Source: Steromphala cineraria
Taxonomy: Eukaryota > Mollusca > Gastropoda > Trochida > Trochidae
Direction: 5' to 3'
Assembly: GCA_916613615.1 (NCBI GenBank)
Contig: OU744730.1
Location: 22,942,406 to 23,006,405, forward strand
Length of the DNA stretch: 64,000 nucleotides
Shown here: positions 12,300 through 24,400 of the stretch, in pieces
Numbering within the stretch: position 1 is the stretch's first letter
Layout of the letters: each line of letters starts with the position of its first letter
Translations under genes and position numbers: made by a program
Notes under the pieces: generated by a model
Told to the model about the DNA's origin: nothing
Seen by the model: the letters and a program-made list of their open reading frames with translations, nothing else
Databases searched by the model: none

Positions 12300-15200
12300 A
12301 ATATCGTTGTATATTTTCAAAGGAGTTTATGCTAATAAAGAATAACTCAAAAACAAATGTTTTGATTCAGATTTAACATTGATACAACAGCTGTCCAGTG
12401 GTATAGATCATACAACTTATTTGGACTGAAAATATATTTGTGATTCAAGGACATTTGCTCAGGATTCATAAGACTCCGTGCAGATAAAAGGTTTCTTTCA
12501 AAAGCACTTCATTTAAATAGATCAACCTACAACAATTGACTTGTATTAGACACAGCGTCGCCTTTCCCTTCTATCCAAAAATAAAGAATTGAAACAGCAT
12601 CAAACACTTGAAAAAGAACATCTAGAAAAGTTCTTGTAATTCATCTACAGACTGTGCATCTCAAGAAAATACTTTTTGATCAGAATGATACAACAGTTCA
12701 TGTATTTTGTCTTTGTCAAATAGACTTAAGATATCTTGAACATTGCAAAGTTTGGGTTGCTTACAAAGAAATTACAACGGATGGTTCTCGAAAGACTAAA
12801 AGTAGATAACTAGAATTAACATATTTATCGCTTCTCTTGGGAGTAATAATAAATTCGTGTATTTTTTGGAGCAATACCAAAATAATTGTGTTAAAAGCCA
12901 AAGCCTAAAAGATATTAAGACAGAGAGGTAAGCTTTCAGGCTTTAAAATAAAGTTATGTTTATAACCGATTTTATTTCATTTTATTCTCTCAGAAAGATT
13001 CAGAAAACGACCTGCGACCCAACGGAGTGACCTGGTGTAGTCAAGAACGGTGCTATTATGACGTGGCAATCGAAAAATATGGGATGTCGCACTAAAACAA
13101 TCAAAAGTGGTATGTGCAAATGTGCTTAATTTGAAAATATGCCACTGCTATTATCTTCCCTATTGGTGATAAAAGTTTCTCCATACGTTATTAATAGACT
13201 GTAAGACTGACAGACACCCTAGTGTAAATACTCTGCCAGATAACTACAAATGACGGTTTGTCCTTGTTTTCAACAACATTAAATCAAGTAGTTAAATAAT
13301 TGCAATAACATCAGCAGAAAAATACAAATAACAGATCTAAGTCCAAAACACTTCTATAGCTATCCACTTAATCATTTTTCATTTCCTTTTGATTCGATAA
13401 CCATCCAGGCATAATTCATCAAACTGTTCCTCTTGGCATAATATCAATCATTATAAACATGTCACAGCTTTCAACTTCATGGTCAGGGAAACAATTTTGT
13501 TTTCATTGATTGTCAATGAACCAAAAATTATAATGATAGTAAAGCGCAATATGTGTCAAGAAAGCAAGATACTACAAGAGGCGACTGGTAGTTTTATATT
13601 CAAATTATATCATATACAAACAATATTTTTTAGGTCCATTTTGACTATGGTGAATTCAAATGACTGTTTGTGATCAATGTTTTTCTAGATTCCTAGACTA
13701 TCAAACTTGCACTTCTATCCTGAAAAAATGTTGTGTATCGTTTTTAGTTTTCGCCCCTTGAAAATGTTAGAATGTAAAAAGTCAGCCTACTTTGAAATCA
13801 ACCCACGAGAAACTATTACAAGTTCGGGAAATTGAAGATTAACTTGAAAAATGTCAATGCTCTAGTTTCATAGTGGGCGTTTATGGATTAGTGATTCATT
13901 AAATGTGCATTGGGTCGGACTTTTGAAAAAGTTCAAAAGCTCAAAATGGCGCTGTAACAACGTGACCTAGCAGATTGCCATGATTGACTTTTTAGCGAGT
14001 GTTGCGTATATCTTAAAACAACTTGCAAACGACTTTGGGTAGAAATCTTATTAGCTGAATTATGTTAACATGAATTATATGGGATAAGAAAAAAACCTAA
14101 ACAACATGCAACAGACAATTAGGTTCAGATATATAGTTTATAAGTCGGGGCTGCGCCACTCGTAAATTATATACGTCCTTCCACAAGATGAGATAAACAT
14201 TACATTTGTCAAGAAAGGACAAATATCGTCTAAATGCATTCCTAATTCGCACAAATGTGGAAAAATCCGTTTTATGATGTAATGGTTTCACTGCATACTG
14301 GGGTCGTTTTAAACCTATTGTCGTTCTCTCACTATGCCTCTCCTTCCGTCTATTCCCTTATCATTCCATCTGATACCTACTCTGGCTACTCGTGTTTGAA
14401 TCGTATCATCCAAGTGTTGAATACTTGAAATGTTGCTGACAACATGTTAAAACGAAACTAACTGTTCTTATTGATATTAGGACACTCATTCTAGTCTGAA
14501 GTTTACTAGAAGTCATTTAGGCATATCGTGACCACAGCTGATTCATCAGATCTTGAAACCTATAATATAAAACCTCATTTCCCTGTTTTCAGGAACGTAC
14601 TTAACATTCGGCTGTGAAGGAAGCAATTACATTTATGTTAGCTGATTTCCATTTCCTATATACAAATTTATCGTCTCCATTTTCCTTACAAGACTAAAAT
14701 GTGAAGAACCGTGGCTTTTGGCTTTTCCAAAATGTTTATGCCCTGGCCATTGCTTTGATTGGTTAGTAATTTGGTGTTTATTGATTTTAAATATTACATG
14801 CATTGTATCTATGTCAACAAGCCATTTACAAATCATCTTATCTTTAACGTTAATCAATATTCCAAGATATCTTCCTTTGATAAACGTTAATCTTATATTT
14901 ATGTAGGGTTTTCACACAAGGATCAAGTAAAAAAGTATAAACATTGATATGCATTCTTATAAATTTTAAATAATGTAATTTAATTCACTTAAGTTCAAGT
15001 GTTTCCTTGACACTGACTTTGCTACAAATTTCAGATCTTAATGACCAAAGCTAACAAGGCAAACACATATATACCCCTTCTCCCCTGATTTATTGCTTGA
15101 GGTGTCTCGTGATTCCATCAAGATAATGCATTGTTTTCGGAATTGTTCCCTCGGGTGTTATGTCATCAATCATAGCAAGTATTTGCTTCCCACTTAATGT

Positions 15201-16420
15201 AATGAAGTACCAAATATCAGCATCACTTCCAAAGAAACTTATTTTGTAGTAAAGCTAAATCCAAAACTTTATGGCTTATCAATTGTACAATTAATGACAT
15301 CACAAGGCTGAGAAGTGGCAAAGACTTTGGTTGTGTATATTATAAGTTTTGAGAAAGGATGTGCACCATGATATTATTTACTACTTAAACATGTATACGT
15401 ATTTAGAGTTTAGGATAAAAATACATTGACAAGCGGTACACAGAATGACATATTCATTAAGATTTTTAAAGTTGTTAAAAAAGCACAGATTATTAAAAAT
15501 AATAGCTTCAAAATACAACTATTGTGTTGTTTTGTTGTATTTCGTCGACGAAAACCTACCGGTTTTAAGACATAAGAAAAATCATACAGTAATATTGTTT
15601 GCTTATCGTTTACTGATCTAAATATGTAATCAATGATGTGAAAGCTCATTTTGTCCATATTGCGGTATCTTTAAGTATGGCCCCAGATGTCAATACTTAT
15701 ATGCCTATTGAGTGCATGACCCTTTTAACATTGTGAATATCCACAGCCTTCAACGCACTCACAAAAAAAGGTTCTGTTGAGATGTTCTGGTTTTTATGTC
15801 GCCTCTTAATGTAAAGTAAATTCATGTATTGCTGTCGCCGAGATCTTCTCTGCTTCTCTTAGGCATCAAAAGCTAGCTATGCATTTATGAAGCAATTCAC
15901 ATTTCGAACCGGACATTCAAACATCTATGTTTAAATAAAAACTGTATCAATAATTAGTTTGCAATTCAAACGTGACCCACGTAATGTTGGATGTAAGATC
16001 TCGCTTTTAGAGCATAATCGATGATTACTTTATCCTGGCACTATGTTGATCTAGTTCTTTTGCTTTTAAGAAAACGTGTTGTTGATTTTTGTATTGTTAG
16101 AAGCTCACTTTTGTGGAATCACTTTGGTAAAACCAAATCCTTGGAAACACAAATGTCACGTTTGAATGGTTCAATGTTTATTGATCAAACAAGATTTCTC
16201 CATCTGGAAATGTGTTGGCAAATATCAAATTTGCTAAAGGTCAAAGAATTTTTTTGAAATATATTGCACAAGTTACTCGGAGAGAATACATGAAAATTAT
16301 CATAAACGTTAAACTTTAAATTAATGAAAAACGCATTTGCTTAATCTATATTTACAAAACAAAACATGACTTATAGTAACCGTGAATATATGCATAAATG
16401 TACTACACAAATGGTATTGA
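12300..16420. other. Non-coding right half of unit X
   Basis: No gene was recognised over 4 kb. The stretch is nearly identical to 59940-64000; a 180-base sample (14401-14580 against 61984-62163) showed no difference. Short frames conserved between the two copies (for example at 14633, 15410 and 16021) are explained by the overall DNA identity and are not evidence of coding. Confidence 0.6.
15105..15200 (+). repeat. Diverged repeat shared with 18683-18765
   Basis: The words CGTGATTCCAT, GGAATTGT, CCCTCGGG and CATCATAG occur in the same order and with similar spacing at both places. The level is that of an old duplication. It supports a distant relationship between the right part of unit X and the spacer near 18.7 kb. 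Confidence 0.5.
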
Positions 16421-17369
16421 AAATCCTACATGACTATTTGATTCAAAATTTCTTTTCTTGCTATTTTTTATATGGGATAAGTTTTCTTAGATAAATCTTA
16501 TAAAACAAATGATATAGGCATACAATGCTGATTCTTGTGTTTATTTACTTGTCTACCCGTACAAACTGTCTATATTTTGATATGTGTCATCGATTGATCA
16601 GGATGTTCAGGATTCGAGGTTTATCAAATCAGTGTTTGTTGTTATATAAAAATCTCGCGACCCCATCAGGTTGGATTCAATACTGTCATGTCAGAACATA
16701 CATGTAGGAAAATGAAGAGAATTAAAAACACTTATTTTTTACTAAAAAATTATGATAAAACTTTAGTTTAGTTGCATGACCCGTGATACTGAACATTGTT
16801 GTGAATTCAAAAATATGGGTCTCATGGGCGTTTCATTCAAGGATGTTACTTACATTTTGTATATACGTTCAAACATTCTGTTCATAGATTATGACTGGGG
16901 ACGTCTCAGTTGAGTGATGTCTGTCTCGGTCTCTAGTGATGTCATTATCACTTCAAAGCAAGAATGTTCAAAACAAAATTCGGTATGTTTCTTCATTGTT
17001 ATTGACCCTGTTAAAAACAACCGAAGCTGCTTGACATTAAAAGCCAGAAACAGTGATTTTAATGGATGAACTCATTCGTTGAAACTTCGAGAATTTTCTT
17101 CCAAAGACATATCCTTTATACATGATTCCATATATGAAACAAATGTAGTCTAGCTAGAGCTTCACCTACAATGAAAATTCATTCTTGTGTAGAAACTTTT
17201 TTCATCAAAAAGTGAGGACAGTCCCGTTTTTAGAATACAATTAGATTTGAACAAAAGAAATTATTGCAAATATAAGTATCGTTCATTGTAAAAACATATT
17301 TCCTGAAGGTAACATCCAAATATACTTGTCTTGGCTTCTTAATCTGAAACTTGTCCTCCAATGAAAATA

Positions 17370-17560
17370 CAACTATTGATTTATGGTGTTCATCGAGATT
17401 GATGTTAAGGAATAATAGGTTATAGAGAGCACTCCCGTCTATACACTACAGGACCCCATGTGCATCATTCAAAAGACTTGTGACAGAAAGTGGAAATGAT
17501 TTATGAAACCATATACAAAAAGGTCAATCAATACCATTTAAAATTATTTCAATTATCCCA
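17370..17560 (+). repeat. Ancient shared module, spacer copy
   Basis: It carries ATTGATTTATGGTG, ATCGAGATTGATGTT, AGGACCCCATGTGCATC and GACTTGTGACAG in the same order as the modules at 11745, 24170 and 37320. The following AGGTCAATCAATACCA matches the Y-unit AGGTCAGTGAATACCA, so here the homology to Y is closer than to X. Confidence 0.6.
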
Positions 17561-18682
17561 AGGAAACTTTTCAAAAAGGAATGTTCCAGAAAAAGGAGTT
17601 TATTTGCAATCTGGGAAACCGACAAAAGAACTCACATTCCATATGCTTAAATGGGTAATAGCAGGGATTTTGGGGGAATATAAGGTGATGTAAAATGAAA
17701 ATAAAGAGTTCCAGTTAAAAGACAATGTATATAATCAAAATAAAAGTTAACACATACATAATATTCCTTTATGTTCAGTCAGGTTAGTCCATAAAGATGA
17801 AGATACTTTATTATTCTCAAATTGTATTTCACAAATTTAAAGACAATATTGGCTCTACAAAGGTCACGAACAAACACTCTATCTTTAGATGATTTGTGTC
17901 CGAGTTTAAATCAAAACATAATCTGTTTCCCGATACATTGTATTGCATGCGATGCCAAGTTATCAAAATGATACGAAACCCATTTTAAGCATTTCAATGG
18001 TAGAAACTTGAGGGGGAAAATTAATTAAAATGTCTCAAGATGTTGTCCGAAAGTTCTATTTTACAAGTCAAACTATTTACCAAGTAGACGCCAGGATTGC
18101 ATTGACTTCGATTGAATTCACAAATTGGCATAAATTTGACTTCACCCGATAAGATATGAGCATCTTTTACATTGCATCTTGTACATGAATAATCGGCTTT
18201 AGGGTTGGTGATTCAGCTGTTCGAATCCGCATTTCAGGAAATGACGCTATGTCAGTGCAGCTACATCTATGTATCTAAATGCCTGTTGTGTCTAGAAATT
18301 GTTTTCCACTTGTCAATATTGAATTTTGACTAAAGTAGCACCTGCTATAAGGTGACACTGCTTATGTAAATAAAATGCCAAGCTTACTAAGCTCATGTAA
18401 CCCCCTCGTAGTAATAATTACTTTTTTTACACCTTATTGTATGTCGAATTGTAAACTCATGAAATGTTTCAAATTTATAATCACCTCCAATTCTAGTAAA
18501 AACTTCTCTTTTGTATCGAGTAAAAAAGTGTTGACATAAGAGTGAGTGGGGTTTGTTATCATCAAGTCTCAAAAACGTAATTACATTGACTGAGCGTACA
18601 TTTACTTAAAAAATCCGAGCTAAAGGAACTTTAAAAAAGTAGCGCATTGTTCTTTCTACTTTTTATAGTTTTTTAAAATCTT

Positions 18683-18765
18683 TCGTGATTCCATGCATTT
18701 TTGGGGAATTGTACCCTCGGGAATACCATCCATCATAGGAAGTGTTTTCCTTTCATTGAAGCACT
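18683..18765 (+). repeat. Diverged repeat shared with 15105-15200
   Basis: It has CGTGATTCCATGCA, GGGGAATTGTACCCTCGGG and CATCCATCATAGGAAGTG in the same order as the segment at 15.1 kb. No conserved frame is visible. Confidence 0.5.
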
Positions 18766-19296
18766 CGATTCCTTATCCGTTTCCAACGAATACAGATTTG
18801 ATAATAAAACGAGATGACGTTACAATTGTGTGTCGAAATGTAACCGTCACAAAGCTTAGTGCTACATAATATACAAGTGTAGATGTTGTCTACTAGGCTA
18901 ATAGCTTGGATCAAATATGTATTCAGGTCAATTAGACTTATGAACATTTGACAGGATAGTCAAGTTTATTCTAAATTATCTTAGAGATTAAGAATTGTAT
19001 TTCAGGTAGTTCTCAGGCAGTTAAGCTTTTTTCAAATAGATTGTGACTACAGTCTATATTACATATTGTATTATTTGCATACCAGCAGCCGTTAGATATT
19101 GCAGATACCAAAAAGAAACGTATGCTCAAACTTACACTAAGACCATACGTCTCTTCTCCTACAATTCCTCTCTCATACAACATACAACACAACAATAGTT
19201 AAATTGGAACACGGTGCGACGCAGTTTATTACTTGAAGAAAAAATAGTACATTTAGCATGATATACATGTACGTGCGAATGGTAATAATATAATTC

Positions 19297-19660
19297 AACC
19301 CATGTTTAATTCTCATGGGTAACCACCCCAAGCAAAACCTGACATATTGTATTAAATACAGAAACAGAAAGCACATGTACATTATAATGCCCGAATACTT
19401 CAGGCAAATACACAATTGTTTCATAAACATCATTTCGATTTAGGTCCGATTCTAATTGGTGACCAACCTCGCCAGCCTCATAGCATATACTGATATATGT
19501 ATACATATGTGGTTCAATTCTTATGGGTGACCAACCCCCCAAAACAATTCCTGACATGTATACATCTGGTTCAATTCTCACGGGTGACCAACCCAACAAC
19601 CAACATCCGCACAACTCGTAGCATATATAAACTCCGGTTCAGTTTCTCACAGGTGACTGT
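19297..19660 (+). repeat. Degenerate tandem repeat with GGTTCAATTCT / GGGTGACCAACCC core
   Basis: Five to six occurrences of a core near 19308, 19446, 19512, 19568 and 19634, each GTTCAATTCT-like followed by TCACGGGTGACCAACC-like sequence, with linkers of irregular length (about 56-74 bp between the last three). GGTTCAATTC resembles a tRNA T-loop/B box, but no A box or cloverleaf accompanies it. The short frames overlapping it on both strands reflect the repeat. Confidence 0.65.
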
Positions 19661-20401
19661 CTGTCAAACCAAAAGGCATTGCATAATTATATTACCATGG
19701 CCAGCCTGTTAGATCCAGTTATTGAAATCATATCTTACTGACGAACGTATACTTGTTTTACACATATGAAAAACAAACAGTAACTTTTTGGGATCAACTA
19801 AATAGCTAATGTATACACCATTCAACCTATGATTTGAATAATCATTTCGTCAAAACTTACGAAATTAGCTCGACATAGGCTTGAAATATAAGGTTCATAT
19901 GTCAAATGTATCTAAAAGTTGCAATGTTTTGTTTCAAAATAAGGTCACTGAGGAATATTCATTTTAATAGTAACTTCTACTATAGCTCCAAATTGTCATG
20001 GCAAAGCAAAATTGCATGATATGTTTCGTGCATTAATCAAATCTAAATCTTTCAACATTGAGAGTCAACACTGCCTTCTAACGTACATCAACAATGCTGC
20101 CTAATTCAATTTATGGAAAAGGTTATTTTGAGACGTTCAGAACTTAATGACTCTTTGGCACCACATTTGATATGTGTGTCATTCATTTTAGGAGAGGATG
20201 ATCACATTCAAAATCGTTTATATCAATCCATTTAATCAATATTGAAGAGGCATGTTCGACAAATATATATAAATGTTCACAGAGGAATCAGTTGCAATTG
20301 CTTTAAAAATTTAGGTCTCTTATAAGTTCATTTTTGCTGCATTTGTATATGCAATGATGACTGACACCAATGTCAACAATAATAAATATTCATAAGAAAT
20401 A

Positions 20402-20530
20402 GAGGATATCTGTCTTTTCTTGACTAATACCATGTTTATCTCAGCGAGTGAGGTAGAAAGGTTATATTTAACTTGTCTACCTCACGCGATGAGATAAACA
20501 TGGTATTTGTCAAGAATTGACAGATATTCT
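20402..20530. repeat. Long inverted repeat with a short loop
   Basis: The left arm (GGATATCTGTC, then ACCATGTTTATCTCA and GTGAGGTAGA) is mirrored by the right arm (TCTACCTCAC, then TGAGATAAACATGGT and GACAGATATTC). The arms are about 55 bp with several mismatches and about 15 bp of loop. It directly abuts the CRE-rich inverted-repeat element. Confidence 0.85.
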
Positions 20531-20625
20531 ATTTATTATATGATTAAATCCTTCTAATTACGTCAAAAAAGGGCAATTTCAAGTTGAGCGGCCGCTTGGA
20601 AGAGCCCGTCACCGCGGTAACAGTG

Positions 20626-20694
20626 TGACGTCATATGAGAATTCATGACGTCAGACCATTGTTACATGACGTCAAAATCTTGAACTTGACGTCA
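20626..20694. promoter_or_regulatory. Four phased CRE/ATF-type TGACGTCA sites
   Basis: Perfect palindromic TGACGTCA octamers start at 20626, 20646, 20667 and 20687, spaced 20, 21 and 20 bp, close to two helical turns. This is the consensus bound by CREB/ATF bZIP factors in animals. Binding here is inference, and no transcription start or gene is identified nearby. The spacing could also come from local tandem duplication of a 20-bp unit. Confidence 0.55.
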
Positions 20695-20697
20695 CTC

Positions 20698-20750
20698 GAG
20701 TGGTGATAAAGTTTATCACCACTCAGTAGAGTGACGATAAAGGTTATCGC
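20698..20750. other. Two consecutive related hairpins
   Basis: The first is a perfect palindrome with 13-bp arms (20698-20724, arm GAGTGGTGATAAA). The second (about 20730-20754, arm AGTGACGATAA) has one mismatch and a similar sequence, so the pair looks like a duplicated hairpin. They lie directly after the CRE array. Confidence 0.8.
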
Positions 20751-20868
20751 CACTGTAGCCAGATAGAGGGTTTATTTCACTGATAGAACAGAGTATCTCA
20801 CCCTCAATCATATAATAAACCTCGTTTTCTTACAGTTAGACATCTCCGAATGATCTCTTTATTTTTAA

Positions 20869-21598
20869 AGGGGAAGTAGCACGTTTTTTTTAAAACTTTA
20901 TTTTTACAATTGTCATTGATAATTGTATGTTAAAGGGGCAGTAGCACGTTTTTTTATAATTTTATATCTTAAAAATTTCACTGATAATTGTCAGTTAATG
21001 CTAAATGTATTATTTTGACAGTGTTAAAAATCTCATTACACAAGCCATGCATCCATAGTTAGAGGACGAAGTATGAAGATTCACTTAAAATCAATTGGCG
21101 GCCATTTTGTGTGAACACCTTTAATTCATTTTATGTGAGAAAAAGGAATCGCATGGTTAAACTTTACCTTATATATTTGAATTATTACGGCTTCATTTAG
21201 TTTAAAAACATTGTCTTTCAATAGGAACCAATAATTTACATTTTCTTGACATCACCTTACATTCCCCCTAAAACGTGCTACTGCCCCTTTAATGCTAAAT
21301 GTATCATTTGGATAGTGCACAAAATATCATTACACAAACCAATCATCCATAGTCAAAGAACAAATAATATATATAAACAAGATTCATATACATGTAAAGT
21401 CTATTGGTGGGACTTTTGTGTGAACACTTTTAACTCTTTTTGTGTAAGACAAAGGAAAAACATTGCTGAACTTTACATTATATATTTATTTTATTACTGT
21501 TTCATTTAGTTAAAATTCATTGTCTTTCAATTTGAACTATTAATTTACAATTTCCTGATATCACTCTATATTCCCCCTAAAAACGTCTCACCTCCCCT
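20869..21598 (+). mobile_element. TTAA-targeting MITE (outer copy, interrupted)
   Basis: Terminal repeats are AGGGGAAGTAGCACG at the left and a decayed CGTCTCACCTCCCCT at the right, between TTAA at 20865 and at 21599. A second member of the same family (20934-21288) sits inside at the element's own internal TTAA. Without it the outer copy is about 370 bp. The outer copy is the more decayed, consistent with its being older. Related in structure to piggyBac/Kolobok-type non-autonomous elements by target choice only. Confidence 0.88.
20934..21288 (+). mobile_element. TTAA-targeting MITE (inner copy)
   Basis: A complete 355-bp member with termini AGGGGCAGTAGCACG and CGTGCTACTGCCCCT, bounded by TTAA at 20930-20933 and 21289-21292. 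The outer element continues with TGCTAAATGTATCA immediately after the second TTAA. Confidence 0.95.
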
Positions 21599-22540
21599 TT
21601 AAGAAATTATTTTATTCTTGTTATTCTGAAAGAACGATAGTATTGTTTTTCGAAAACAAGTATGCAATGGCCCCCGACCAATACCTTTATATGAGGAACG
21701 GTTGTCTCATTCATAGTACTCCACATTTTTATTCATTTAATCATTTTAAGGGCCCTGAATTAAATGAAATGATCAAAATGCATATATTTTTCATATGTAA
21801 TCTGAACCATTATGATTTTACAATATTGTGTTCTATTCCTTATGACTGTTCGTTTCAATGTTATTGTTCTGTTCGATTGGCATAAAATTGTTGTAAATGT
21901 AATTGTTACTCATGAAATCGTTTAAATCTGATTCAAACCTATTTGTGAGGAATGACTGAAGGGGAGAATATCTCAATTGTATTTTTATTCAAATCAAATA
22001 TATACCGGGTTAAATAAAATCAATGACAATTAAAAAAGGCAGCTATAAGTTGGTAGTTATTGATCAATCATCAGCAATTCGTCAACAGCATCGATTGAAG
22101 AAAGATCTATGACAGTTGTTGAATAAAAGTCCTTGAAAACCTTGGAAGTGTAAAGATTTAATTATCATTGATCTTTCTTTTTTAACTAGAATCTCAGGTT
22201 GAAAATATCTGCTATCAAATTTGAAAGACTCTAAAGTTTAAAAAAGTAATGATGGCATACTGAAGAAATTCCATCTCGTTATTGAAATTTGATAAACAAG
22301 CTCTAATATTGCCGTGTTTTGTTTTCTGAAATATATTTATTGAGCCATTCCATCCACACACAAAATCTGTCTGTTCAAATTTGAAAATATTAAATTTTAT
22401 ATTTTTCTTTCAATGAACATTTTTTTATTTTTTTTTTAAAATATGTTTTCCATAATAATAGAGAAAATATTTAAAGCCCTTGTGAGTTGTGACATAACAT
22501 ATACATTTATAATACAAATTGATGAATCATTGCCCAGGCT

Positions 22541-23438
22541 CTTATTGCTTTTCTAAAACTTTTCTGAATTCTCTCTATATTACTCTTGATATTTTCAAAG
22601 GAAAGCCGCGCCAATCACATGTGTTGTATCCAAATCAAAAGACCAATGAACAGAACTGTAGCAAAAAATGCATTACGTCACCCTGTGGGTAATACAAAAT
22701 ATTTGGCACATTAAACTGTGGAATATGATTTTGTTTTAAATGTTATATTAAAAGAGAAACAATGTTTTCTATTAGAGATGCTGATAAATGTTAACAGACT
22801 CAATAAAAAACATCTTCATTTGAAGAAGAGTCTGCATTTGTTCCAGATAAAGCATTAATTATTTCGCATTCAATAATCGCAGAATCCACTTTTTTAAAAC
22901 CCACGCGATATAATTTAAGCACTTCTATCGAGCGGTGTATTTTTGTGGAAACGAAATTCAGGAGGACTTTCCTGTTAACTAATAGGCCTATATACGATTT
23001 TTAAATGATTATTTCACACTTAATTCCAAATATGTTCATGAGGTTATTATTTCAGTTGTTCATGAATTAACAATTTGACAAAGAATAAAGTCCATCGCCC
23101 AAAAAAAGAAAAACATCGTGAAATGAAACCAATTTACATTTTTTCTCTGAGATGTCAAAAAGAGTTAATTTGGATGATAAATAGATTGTCACCCTCGTGT
23201 ATTTTGATATGAAATATACCAACAATCGTTGATGAATGTAAAAAATATTCATAACTTTCAGCAATTCGTGTTGATAGAAATTAATTGTGTGAAGTTAACT
23301 TTGAGTAATACTTGTGTTAATATTACTGCTGTTATCCAGTGTTGTATATTTCATTTATCCCCCGAATTGTTCGACAAATCAAAATCTTCTTCATCTGCCT
23401 ATGTGGCACCAAGCATGCCTTTTTAAAGGTTTTTCTTG
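22541..23438 (-). mobile_element. 1.2-kb-family element, copy 2 (shortened, inverted)
   Basis: It matches the minus strand of 6983-8205 over most of its length but lacks most of the 8179-8202 hairpin and several internal stretches, including the tRNA-like fragment. The paralogous Y' site near 36750 reads GCCCAGATTC into TTTGATACTC without it. The border TCTTATTGCTT corresponds to the AAGCAATAAGA end of copy 1. Confidence 0.8.
22800..23000 (-). pseudogene. 66-codon open segment matching the 81-codon ORF at 7668
   Basis: Open on the minus strand from just after a TAA at 23003-23001 to a TGA at 22802-22800, without a suitable ATG. Its last 33 residues or so (RVGFKKVDSAIIECEI, then an SSSNEDVFY tail) match the ORF in the other element copy; upstream the two differ. 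It may be a terminal exon or a fragment. No family is recognised. Confidence 0.35.
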
Positions 23439-24169
23439 TGTTGATACTCTTACCATCTTAACTTTACAATATATTGTAAACAAAATTACCAAAGATCCAA
23501 ATATGCACACGACACGTATGAACACATACAAATACGAAATGAAAATTAGGAGCATAAGGGTTATTAATCACAGAGAGCCATATGACCGTCACAATGATAT
23601 TAAATCTTAAATGTGTTTTCTGCCATTTAGAATTTACAATCGAATAGATAAAAGTTAAGTGGTCAGCATACATCCAGAAGTCATTACTTTCTTTTGCCGA
23701 TGGGGGTACACTAACATGTAATCACTTGAGAGACGTTTTAACAATGCCTTCAATGTTTTCAATTTCAATCCATGACACAGAAAGACAATATCAGTCTTGC
23801 AGTCAGAGTACTGGTTTCCCTCTATGCAACATTTGCAGTGAGGCTACAGCTTTAAATCTTAACTGAATTAATTGTCATTTGGCTTCTTAAAATCATTTTT
23901 CTCAGGAGAATACAGTTATGAATATGTCTAGACATCCTATTCTACTCGTGACATCCGCCTATATATTTCAGGAAAATAAATTGTCCTGAGTTTGTCATAA
24001 AGATATTCCGGACATAACATCAATGTAGAAATGACTTAAGATCTGTTTTTGCAAACAACAATAAAGGTTCGAACATATACTGATTATAAAAAATCAAAAA
24101 TAATTCATCGACATAATAATATCATATCCTTTTTGGAAAAAAAACTCAAATAGTTCTTTTATCTGACGC

Positions 24170-24400
24170 TTGTTGGTCTCACCAATATACAACAATAGAT
24201 TAATGGTATCTATCAAGATTGATGTTCATGGATATTGGATTCGAGGCTGCAAGCCAGCCTAAAAAAAACCATATGCATCTATCAAACGAGTTTTGACTAT
24301 GATGCATGAACCTTTGTCACAAAGGTCAGTGAATATAACTATAATTTCAATGATACTTGGATTATATTATAAAAAGGAGTGTATCAGGAAAATAATGTTT
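24170..24400 (+). repeat. Ancient shared module, unit Y copy 1
   Basis: Order of words: TTGGTCTCACCAATATAC, AGATTAATGGTATC, AAGATTGATGTTCATGG, CATATGCATCTATCAA. It is nearly identical to 37320-37560 (its Y' duplicate) and distantly similar to 11745 and 17370. Confidence 0.65.

Larger units (their letters stand above)
1..16420 (+). repeat. Segmental duplication unit X, copy 1
   Basis: This block is repeated in the same orientation at 52015-64000, which the window end truncates, and partly at 30091-35855. Position 1 pairs with 52015 and position 16413 with about 64000. Relative to the third copy it carries two extra tandem 706-bp units, a 1.2-kb element (6983-8205) and a 2.8-kb segment (8440-11281), and it lacks about 930 bp equivalent to 53061-53990. 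Similarity to the third copy is near-perfect from about 12.3 kb rightwards and visibly lower at the left end. The true right edge is unknown because the third copy runs off the window. No gene was recognised; the short open frames inside it are shared between copies only because the DNA is. Confidence 0.93.
20531..20822 (+). mobile_element. Small inverted-repeat element with CRE sites
   Basis: Its ends TTTATTATATGATT (about 20531) and AATCATATAATAAA (about 20806) are inverted repeats. The interior is much richer in CpG than its surroundings, with a NotI-like GCGGCCGC at about 20588, four TGACGTCA sites and two hairpins. No paralogous empty site exists here, so mobility is inferred from structure only. 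Confidence 0.55.
16421..22024. other. Spacer between unit X and unit Y
   Basis: Not repeated as a block elsewhere in the window. It holds two old diverged modules (17370, 18683), a degenerate tandem repeat (19297-19660), a double inverted-repeat element with CRE sites (20402-20822) and nested MITEs (20869-21598). The stretches 16421-17340, 17561-18680, 18770-19290 and 19720-20400 show nothing recognisable. No gene was identified. Confidence 0.6.

Noticed and set aside
18190..18240. B-box-like GTTCGAATCC near 18222, suggesting a tRNA or SINE
   Set aside because: No A box, cloverleaf or SINE tail could be found at the right distance.
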